DNA of 64,000 nucleotides, taken from positions 124,001-188,000 of the forward strand of contig USDX01000001.1 of assembly GCA_900553605.1 (NCBI GenBank). Direction: 5' to 3'. Made by a program: the position numbers and the translations under genes. The notes under the pieces were generated by a model, which searched no databases, was not told the origin of the DNA, and saw nothing but the letters and a program-made list of their open reading frames with translations. Positions within the stretch are counted from its first letter, which is position 1. Each line of letters begins with the position of its first letter. Positions 58,215-64,000 of this stretch are shown piece after piece. The stretch comes from an uncultured Eggerthella sp. GTDB taxonomy: Bacteria > Actinomycetota > Coriobacteriia > Coriobacteriales > Eggerthellaceae.

Positions 58215-59080
58215 AGTACTGCATTCACTGTGGGGCAGAGTTGGAAGACGAGGACAAGTTCTGCGTTCATTGCGGCTTGTCTCAGAGTTCTGCCCCAGAG
58301 CCTAACTGCCAGCAAGGAGCTGAAGGGCAAACGCCTACCTCGTCTGCTCCCGCTGCGGCAGGCAAGAAGCCGGTCAACAAAGCGGTGATTGTTCTTTCCA
58401 TGGCTCTTGTCGCTGTGTTGGCGGTTATTGTTTGCTTGGTTTTGTTCATGCGTCCCGCTTCGGATGAAGGGGAGGCTTCCTCTGCCAATGCTGCCTCGCA
58501 GCAACAGACCGACGACCCCAGCAGCAACGCATCTTCCCATGACTCTAAGAATTCTGATTCCTCTGTTGCTCCCAAGAAGGAGAGCTCTTCAGCGCAGACC
58601 GAAGTATCGGTTCGTACGTTGTCGGGCTTTTCTGGGGAGATGAGCACGTGCCAGTTGAATAGCTATTCCGCCTCCTCGGTTCTTCCCGCGAGCGAATACG
58701 GCACGTATGTTGCAAGCAACTTAAGCGATGGGGATTGGAACACTGCCTGGGTTGAGGGTTCTTCCAGTTCGGGGGTAGGTCAGAGCGTAACGATATCTCG
58801 CGCTTCTGGTGGCAAGGCGACGGTAAACTGCTTGGAATTGGTAGCTGGTTACGGTAAATCTACCGACATTTATTACAAGAATGCGCGCCCGAAGCAGGTG
58901 TCTTTGATCGCTGATTCAGGTGACATGGTAGCGCAGGTAACGCTTGCCGATTCGTATCGAGTGGTTCAGTCGATTAGCTTTCCAGCGGTAAACACTTCCT
59001 CGATTACACTGAGAATTGATTCGGTGTACGAAGGCAATAAGTACGATGATTGCGCGATCTCCGAAATGAGATGTTTCTAG
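58211..59080 (+). CDS. Zinc-ribbon membrane protein with discoidin-like outer domain
   Basis: The start is GTG overlapping the stop of the OYE-HAD gene (GTGA), with AGGAGG 9 nt upstream. The 289-residue product has a double-CxxC ribbon (YCIHCG, FCVHCG, residues 4-22), a linker, one membrane helix (about 57-80), a Ser/Asp-rich stretch and a C-terminal beta domain (155-289). That domain contains DGDWNTAWVEG and YGKSTDIYYKNARPK, as in discoidin/NADase-type glycan-binding domains. It has the same build as the 21.9-29.3 kb cluster but lies 29 kb away. It may bind glycans outside the cell. Confidence 0.82.
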   Translation: MKYCIHCGAELEDEDKFCVHCGLSQSSAPEPNCQQGAEGQTPTSSAPAAAGKKPVNKAVIVLSMALVAVLAVIVCLVLFMRPASDEGEASSANAASQQQTDDPSSNASSHDSKNSDSSVAPKKESSSAQTEVSVRTLSGFSGEMSTCQLNSYSASSVLPASEYGTYVASNLSDGDWNTAWVEGSSSSGVGQSVTISRASGGKATVNCLELVAGYGKSTDIYYKNARPKQVSLIADSGDMVAQVTLADSYRVVQSISFPAVNTSSITLRIDSVYEGNKYDDCAISEMRCF

Positions 59081-59154
59081 CAAAGAGGGAAGTTGCCGCC
59101 CACCCTTAATATGGTGCAGGGTTTTGTGCTTGAACCCTAATAGTGTTACTTCTT

Positions 59155-59183
59155 TTGCGAGTGGCGCAGGCAACACCTATACT
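59155..59183 (+). promoter_or_regulatory. Promoter of the aminotransferase gene
   Basis: TTGCGA (59155-59160) and TATACT (59178-59183) are exactly 17 bp apart, much like the rplB promoter (TTGCGC-N17-TATACT). Confidence 0.65.
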
Positions 59184-59251
59184 GAAAAAGATTGGTAGAC
59201 CTAGCGGGTGCAAGATGCAGTCGCTTTGTAAGGCAGATGGAAGGAAGCATG

Positions 59252-60541
59252 ATGCCCACTTACGCGGAACTGGGGAAGGAAGAGCTTACCACGCTCAAAA
59301 CTGCACTCACCGAAGAATACGAAACCTATAAGGCTCAGGGTTTGTCCCTGAACATGGCGCGCGGTAAGCCGGGCTCCGATCAGCTCGATTTGAGCATGCC
59401 CATGCTGGACATCCTGCCTTCTTCCGATGATTGCAAGGCTGAAAACGGTACCGACATTCGCAACTATGGCGTAGTTGATGGTCTGCCGGAGGCCAAGAAG
59501 CTCATGGCTTCCATGCTCGATGACGAAGCAGAGAACACCATCGTTTTCGGTAATTCCAGCTTGAACATCATGTATGACACCATCATGCGTTGCTGGGTGT
59601 TTGGCACGCTTGGTGCTACTCCCTGGAGCCAGCTGGATAAAGTAAAGTTTGTTTGCCCTGTTCCTGGTTACGATCGACATTTCGGCGTTACCGAGGCATT
59701 TGGTATCGAGATGGTTACTGTTCCCATGACCAACGATGGTCCCGATATGGACGCTGTCGAAGAACTGGTTGCCAACGATTCTACATTTAAGGGTATTTGG
59801 TGCGTTCCCAAGTATTCCAATCCCGGCGGCGTCACCTATTCCGATGAGGTAGTGCGTCGACTTGCTTCCATGAAATGCGCTGCTGAAGATTTCCGTATCT
59901 TCTGGGATAACGCCTATACTGTGCATCATCTTTATGACGATGCCGCACAGCAGGATCAGCTTCTTGATATCGCCAAGGCCTGCGTTGAGGCTGGCAACCC
60001 CAACCGCTATTTCAAGTTCGCTTCCACTTCAAAGGTAACGTTCCCTGGCGCAGGTGTTGCGGCTATGGCTGCAAGCCCAGAAAACATCGCTGAAATCAAG
60101 AAGCGCATGGGCGTTCAGACCATCGGTCACGACAAGTTGAACCAGATGCGTCATGTTCGCTTCCTCAAAGACGCCGATGGAATTGCTGTTCACATGGCAA
60201 AGCATGCTTCCATCATTCGCCCGAAGTTCGAGCTGGTTCTGAAGATGCTGGAAGAGGGTTTGGCTGGCACTGGTTGCGGTTCTTGGAGCAATCCTCGTGG
60301 TGGTTACTTCGTTTCGTTTGACGCTCCCGAAGGAACTGCAAAGCATATCGTTGCTATGGCCAAGGAAGCTGGCGTTACCATGACGGGTGCTGGTGCTACC
60401 TATCCTTACAAGAACGATCCCAAGGATTCCAACATCCGCATTGCCCCTACGCTTCCTCCGCTGGAAGAGCTCGAGTCGGCACTGAAGGTATTCGTTTGCT
60501 GCGTTAAGCTTGCTTCTGTGGAAAAGCTCCTCGAGGCATAA
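59252..60541 (+). CDS. PLP-dependent aminotransferase, aspartate aminotransferase subgroup Ic-like
   Basis: The 429-residue class I/II aminotransferase has the sequence style of the Corynebacterium AspT / Asp_aminotransf group (PF12897) rather than the usual AspC. GLSLNMARGKPG, NYGVVDGLPEAKKLMA, CVPKYSNPGGVTYSD and the PLP lysine in FKFASTSKVTFPGAG are visible. Two ATGs stand in tandem. The second fits the AAGGA site better. It probably makes aspartate or a similar amino acid from oxaloacetate, an assignment I hold at moderate certainty. It is monocistronic. Confidence 0.87.
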   Translation: MPTYAELGKEELTTLKTALTEEYETYKAQGLSLNMARGKPGSDQLDLSMPMLDILPSSDDCKAENGTDIRNYGVVDGLPEAKKLMASMLDDEAENTIVFGNSSLNIMYDTIMRCWVFGTLGATPWSQLDKVKFVCPVPGYDRHFGVTEAFGIEMVTVPMTNDGPDMDAVEELVANDSTFKGIWCVPKYSNPGGVTYSDEVVRRLASMKCAAEDFRIFWDNAYTVHHLYDDAAQQDQLLDIAKACVEAGNPNRYFKFASTSKVTFPGAGVAAMAASPENIAEIKKRMGVQTIGHDKLNQMRHVRFLKDADGIAVHMAKHASIIRPKFELVLKMLEEGLAGTGCGSWSNPRGGYFVSFDAPEGTAKHIVAMAKEAGVTMTGAGATYPYKNDPKDSNIRIAPTLPPLEELESALKVFVCCVKLASVEKLLEA

Positions 60542-60566
60542 GTTCCAACCTGGCAAGTATTTATCT

Positions 60567-60596
60567 AGCGCGTTCCTGCTGGGGCGCGCTTTTTTG
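60567..60596 (+). terminator. Intrinsic terminator of the aminotransferase gene
   Basis: The stem AGCGCG/CGCGCT (with further TCC/GGG pairing) is followed by TTTTTTG. Confidence 0.8.
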
Positions 60597-60694
60597 TATT
60601 CTGACACGGAAAATGCCAGAGATTGAAGCTGTATGTTTCTGCGGTTTTGTGGTTCGAGCAAGGGTAAGCTTAGGGAGAAAGAAAGAGGGCTGAA

Positions 60695-61585
60695 ATGAAA
60701 ATCGATCGCAGCAAAGTCCTACGGGCATTTTCGGATTACGTCGAGGCATACGATTCTTGCAATCAGCGCATAGCATTGAAGATCGAGCACTCAAAACGGG
60801 TTGCCGGTTTATGCGAGCGGATTGCCGAGAGCAATGGCTTGAAACAGGACGATCTTGATCTGGCGTGGACGATTGGACTGCTGCATGATATGGGTCGATT
60901 CGAACAGCTGCGCCGTTGGGGCACGTTTTCGGATGCGCGTTCAACTAATCATGCCAAATTGGGGGCAGAGGTGCTGTTTAGCCAACCTGCCGGGATGCCC
61001 CCATTCGAAGTCCCCGAATCGTCTGGCGGGAGGGCTTCACGTCGAAATCCCGGCATAGCTCTTTTTGCTGGGCTCGCCCCTGGCAAGGTGCGCATGAGAG
61101 ATTTTGTCGAGGGATCCAAGGAAGATCAGCTGATCCGTGCCGCGATAGCTTCTCATGGTGATTATCGCCTTCCTGACGATTTGCCTGATAGAACGCGGCG
61201 TTTCTGCAACATTGTGCGCGATGCCGATAAGCTGGACATTCTCCACACCGTCAGCCTTAGCGATGCCGATACCATTCTGGGCGTCTCTCTCGATACGTTG
61301 CGTCAAAGCAGGCTTTCCTCTTCGGTGCTCGAAGCGTTTGCCGAGCGTCGCTGCGTAAAGCGCAATGATCGAGTTTTTCCCGCTGATTACGTTGTGGGCT
61401 TTCTCTGCTTCGCTTTTGAGCTTACCTATGCCGAGAGTCGTAAGATTCTGGTGGAGCAGGGCGAAATCTTTGAGATTGCAAAGAAGCCTTTGGGTCTAAA
61501 AGAGGGTTTTTCCAACGAAAGAACCAAAGCGGAGTTCGAGCGTATGGAAAACGAACTGCGTGTTTGGTTGAAGCGCAACTGTTAG
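60695..61585 (+). CDS. HD-domain metal-dependent phosphohydrolase
   Basis: The 296-residue protein has an HD fold: H32 in EHSKRVAG, H64-D65 in GLLHDMGRFEQ, and the distant D in RDADKLDIL (about 176). The substrate cannot be told from sequence. Relatives cleave nucleotides or cyclic dinucleotides. The region GISSHGDYRLPDDL-like (IASHGDYRLPDD) is conserved among predicted HD-superfamily hydrolases. AGGGAGAAAGAAAGAGGGCTGAA precedes the ATG in part. It stands alone between the aminotransferase and the convergent CoA-transferase. Confidence 0.85.
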   Translation: MKIDRSKVLRAFSDYVEAYDSCNQRIALKIEHSKRVAGLCERIAESNGLKQDDLDLAWTIGLLHDMGRFEQLRRWGTFSDARSTNHAKLGAEVLFSQPAGMPPFEVPESSGGRASRRNPGIALFAGLAPGKVRMRDFVEGSKEDQLIRAAIASHGDYRLPDDLPDRTRRFCNIVRDADKLDILHTVSLSDADTILGVSLDTLRQSRLSSSVLEAFAERRCVKRNDRVFPADYVVGFLCFAFELTYAESRKILVEQGEIFEIAKKPLGLKEGFSNERTKAEFERMENELRVWLKRNC

Positions 61586-61691
61586 GGTTTCTTTGCCGAA
61601 AAAGCCGCTCTGGCACTCCGTTAACCCAATCGAATCACGCTTGTCATGGGGCCTCGCCTGTGAGGTAGATGATTGGGCGAGGTATGTTTTG

Positions 61692-61742
61692 CGAAAAAGA
61701 ATGCGCGCCGACTATCGGGATCAAGGGGGATCATCGGCGCGC
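61692..61742 (-). terminator. Intrinsic terminator of the CoA-transferase gene
   Basis: On the minus strand the 9-bp stem GCGCGCCGA/TCGGCGCGC encloses a long loop with an inner GATCCC pairing and is followed by ATTCTTTTT. It lies 70 bp after the stop. Confidence 0.75.
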
Positions 61743-61811
61743 GAGGGTAAGGAGAGAAGCAGCACAAGTTGGGTGGGCTGCTAGAGATAGGTGTCTACTG
61801 TGTGTTCTTGC

Positions 61812-62984
61812 TTAGGCGGCTGAGCATTTGATTGCTCCTCGTTCAATCATCTTCTCGATTTCGTCATCGGTGCTGCCCAAGGAAGAAAGGATTTTCCTGG
61901 TCGACCCACCTAGCTCTGCTGGTTCTTTTGCCGTGGCTAGATCCGACCTCATTGAGCCGATGACATGCGGAGTGTTGGTCTGAAGTGCCTCGCCGAAGCG
62001 GGGAAAATCGATGTAATTGAGCATTTCTGGATTGGTTTCCATGGCGAGCTCGATGGCTTCGGTTTTGTTCAAGCAAGGAGCGATGGCATAGGATTTGTCT
62101 TCAAGCCAGCTCTCCCATTCCTCGTAGGTCATTGAAGCGGCAAAGTCCACTACTGCTTGATAGGCGACAGGATTTTGTTCCGGTGTGTCTTTGAGCATGT
62201 CATAAAGATCCGGTCGTCCAATATCATCGCAGAATTCGTTCCAGAACTTATGCTCGTACAATCCGAAGGAGACCATCCGTCCGTCTTTTGTTTTGTACAC
62301 GTTGTATCCGACGGAGGGATACTCCCTCATTCCCGAAGTGAGCTCCTTGCCATAGAAGAACCATCTGCTGTCAAGCATGGCGTTCCACCAAAGCAGTGAA
62401 TCGTACATAGAAACATCGATGTGGCCGCCGTCGGCTTCGTCTCTTACCAGCAGGCCGGTGAGAGCTCCTTGAATTCCCACCATCGCGGCGGCGAGGTCGG
62501 ATGGCTGAAGCAGGGCAACGGCGCCTTTGGTTAAATCGTAATAGCCGGTTTTAGCGACAATATTGATGTCGTGAAGGGCGTCAAGACTGCGCGGGTCGTT
62601 TTGTCCGTAGGCTGAAAACGACACATAAACAAGCTTCGGGTTGATTTCGTGCAATGTTTCAAAATCAATCTTCAGGCGCTTTGTAACGCCAGGGCGATAG
62701 TTTTCCACCAATACATCTGCTCGTTCGACCATCTTGTAGAAGCTCTGGAGAACTTCGGGGTCTTTCAAGTTGAAAGAAACGCTTTCCTTGTTTCGGTTCA
62801 ATGCGTAATGGTAGTAGCTTTCGCCCTTCATTTGCGGCTCTTCGCCGCGAACAAGGTCGCCAGTCTTGGTGTCCTCCACTTTAATAACGCGTGCTCCCAG
62901 ATCCCCAAAAAAGAGACTTGTGTATGCGCCAAGCAGATAGCGCGAGAGATCGAGTACGACGATGTTTTCAAATGGCTTTTGCAT
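61812..62984 (-). CDS. CaiB/BaiF family CoA-transferase (class III)
   Basis: The 390-residue product moves CoA between carboxylic acids through an aspartyl-CoA intermediate, or racemises acyl-CoA. VVLDLSRYLLGAYTSLFFGDLGARVIKVED is the typical start. D139 in LHDIN sits where the catalytic Asp of this family lies. The start was set at MQKPFE after AAAGGAGAACCTC. It is preceded on the same strand by the MFS carrier and its small partner, so the acid taken up by the carrier may be the substrate. The acid is not known. Confidence 0.9.
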   Translation of the reverse strand: MQKPFENIVVLDLSRYLLGAYTSLFFGDLGARVIKVEDTKTGDLVRGEEPQMKGESYYHYALNRNKESVSFNLKDPEVLQSFYKMVERADVLVENYRPGVTKRLKIDFETLHEINPKLVYVSFSAYGQNDPRSLDALHDINIVAKTGYYDLTKGAVALLQPSDLAAAMVGIQGALTGLLVRDEADGGHIDVSMYDSLLWWNAMLDSRWFFYGKELTSGMREYPSVGYNVYKTKDGRMVSFGLYEHKFWNEFCDDIGRPDLYDMLKDTPEQNPVAYQAVVDFAASMTYEEWESWLEDKSYAIAPCLNKTEAIELAMETNPEMLNYIDFPRFGEALQTNTPHVIGSMRSDLATAKEPAELGGSTRKILSSLGSTDDEIEKMIERGAIKCSAA

Positions 62985-63083
62985 GAGGTTCTCCTTTCTG
63001 GGTTTTGACAACACGAGCCCAAGCACCCCTCATTGGCGCGTATCGAGCGGTTGTTTTATTGAAGTGAAGTTGGTTTAAGCGGG

Positions 63084-63254
63084 TTATTTGTTGTCCTGCT
63101 TTTTTGCAAGGCGTCTCATTAGGAATACGATGCTGTATCCGATTACTCCGATAACGATGAGCGTTGCGGTGTCGTAGCCAGTTAGCAGTCCTCCGGCGAG
63201 GATCACAAATATACCGGGGCTAAGGATGTTGCAAAGCAGGTTAAAATCGATCAT
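63084..63254 (-). CDS. MFS transporter small subunit
   Basis: The 56-residue product has two membrane segments (about 7-26 and 29-48) and a basic tail (RRLAKKQDNK). Short proteins of this type are found right next to OFA-type MFS carriers. It lies 91 bp after the MFS stop with a strong hairpin in the gap. The start at MIDFNLL was chosen because AAAGG and GAG lie upstream. A longer in-frame start would run through the hairpin. Confidence 0.75.
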   Translation of the reverse strand: MIDFNLLCNILSPGIFVILAGGLLTGYDTATLIVIGVIGYSIVFLMRRLAKKQDNK

Positions 63255-63275
63255 CTCTGTCAGCGCCTTTCGGTT

Positions 63276-63305
63276 CCCCGCGCCCAATTTCGGTTGGGCG
63301 CGGGG
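63276..63305 (-). promoter_or_regulatory. Strong hairpin between the MFS gene and its small partner
   Basis: The perfect 12-bp stem CCCCGCGCCCAA/TTGGGCGCGGGG has a 6-nt loop. No T-run follows, and the ribosome site of the small gene comes next. It may protect the upstream mRNA or set the ratio of the two products. Confidence 0.6.
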
Positions 63306-63345
63306 CGATGTGTTGAACACATAGAGTGGGGGATGGCCTATGAGG

Positions 63346-64000
63346 CTAGGCTTCGGCCTTTATCTCGGCTTTGTGGGCTTCTGCGGTAAGTTCCGCGTCG
63401 CTCTTGAACCAAGTCTTGCGACGGGCCTTATCGCCGGCGATCCAGGTGTATCCAAGCAAGCCGAAGGTGATGGTCAGTACGGCGATGCCGCCGATGAAGA
63501 AACCGTCCCATCCGAAGTTCTCGGATACCAGAGCCCAACCGGTTGCGCCGAGTGCTCCAATGCCGTTGAACACCATGATCATCCAGGAATAGATCTTGTC
63601 GAAATCTCGGCCACCAAATACTTCGCGAACGATGAACGGAAGCATTGCCGTGGAACATGCGTAGGCAAGTCCGTAGAAGAGACCACCGCAGAACATGGGC
63701 CAGATGCCCGCTTCGCCGAACAGCTTGGGAAGCCACCACATCATGCACAGGCCGATAACGCCACCTGCATAGCCGATGATCTGGGCAACAAGAACGGAGC
63801 GGGACTCGATGAAGCCGATGAGGACCTTGCCGCCGCCCTGGCCTGCGCTTGCGAACGCTTCAAGAGTGCCCGAAAGGAGCAGCAGTGCGACCAGGGCTTG
63901 ACCTCCCCAGCCTTCGTGGCCAAGGAACTGAACGTAAGTCGCAAAGAGCTGAGACATCGTTGTGATTGTGTTCAGCAGGCCGGCGCCCAGAACAAGGGTC
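63346..64000 (-). CDS. MFS transporter, oxalate/formate antiporter-like (partial)
   Basis: The C-terminal part of an MFS carrier is seen, with about six membrane helices over at least 218 residues. The frame is open to the window edge, so the N-terminus is missing. A Met at 63957 lies inside the protein and is not the start. ASAGQGGGKVLIGFIESRS and WPMFCGGLFYGLAYACSTAMLPFIVREVFG are in the style of OFA transporters. With the small partner and the CoA-transferase it suggests uptake and CoA-activation of an organic acid. Confidence 0.85.
   Translation of the reverse strand, partial: TLVLGAGLLNTITTMSQLFATYVQFLGHEGWGGQALVALLLLSGTLEAFASAGQGGGKVLIGFIESRSVLVAQIIGYAGGVIGLCMMWWLPKLFGEAGIWPMFCGGLFYGLAYACSTAMLPFIVREVFGGRDFDKIYSWMIMVFNGIGALGATGWALVSENFGWDGFFIGGIAVLTITFGLLGYTWIAGDKARRKTWFKSDAELTAEAHKAEIKAEA

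Overview
The window looks like chromosomal DNA of an anaerobic actinobacterium of the class Coriobacteriia, most likely Eggerthellales. This is inferred from protein style, from TTG/GTG starts on core genes, and from the mix of 2-oxoacid:ferredoxin oxidoreductase, CaiB-type CoA-transferase, CaiA-like acyl-CoA dehydrogenase and an OFA-type MFS carrier with its small partner. No database search was possible. No rRNA, tRNA, transposase, integrase or CRISPR array was seen.

Layout. 1-5 kb: a small membrane protein, a MerR regulator, a second membrane protein behind a MerR-type promoter, and the helicase PcrA. 5-8.7 kb: manganese-type pyrophosphatase, then the pantothenate genes panD, panC and panB on the minus strand, with repeat hairpins and a strongly structured panB-panC gap. 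9.1-14.1 kb: rpsL, rpsG, fusA, rpsJ, rplC, rplD and rplW, closed by a terminator. 14.2-21.5 kb: NudC, SstT, an acyl-CoA dehydrogenase, GlmM and a DUF4143-type ATPase preceded by a 33-bp periodic repeat. 21.9-29.3 kb: a minus-strand run of eight genes, seven of which start with a double-CxxC zinc ribbon and most of which carry membrane segments and different outer domains. A small XRE regulator is divergent to it, with a perfect palindrome in the shared promoter region. 30-36.3 kb: an orphan zinc-finger protein, a large Ala-rich coiled-coil surface protein with a CAP domain and a sortase-type tail, and a DNA glycosylase fused to a Vsr endonuclease. 36.6-46.3 kb: the rest of the S10 and spc ribosomal clusters (rplB to adk) from a new promoter. 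46.4-52.1 kb: a large polytopic membrane protein and a four-subunit 2-oxoacid:ferredoxin oxidoreductase. 52.2-59.1 kb: an FMN riboswitch and ribD-ribE-ribBA-ribH, then an Old Yellow Enzyme-HAD phosphatase fusion and a ninth zinc-ribbon-type gene. 59.2-64 kb: an aminotransferase, an HD hydrolase, a CoA-transferase and an MFS carrier running off the edge.

Main points of interest. (1) The zinc-ribbon membrane-protein operon with its divergent XRE gene and palindrome is the best candidate for an undescribed system. (2) The S10 cluster is cut between rplW and rplB by about 22.5 kb of unrelated genes. (3) The glycosylase-Vsr fusion joins two enzymes that both act on deamination damage. (4) The OYE-HAD fusion lies directly after the riboflavin genes, where a phosphatase step of the pathway usually has no dedicated gene. 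(5) The ATPase is preceded by a regular 33-bp repeat.
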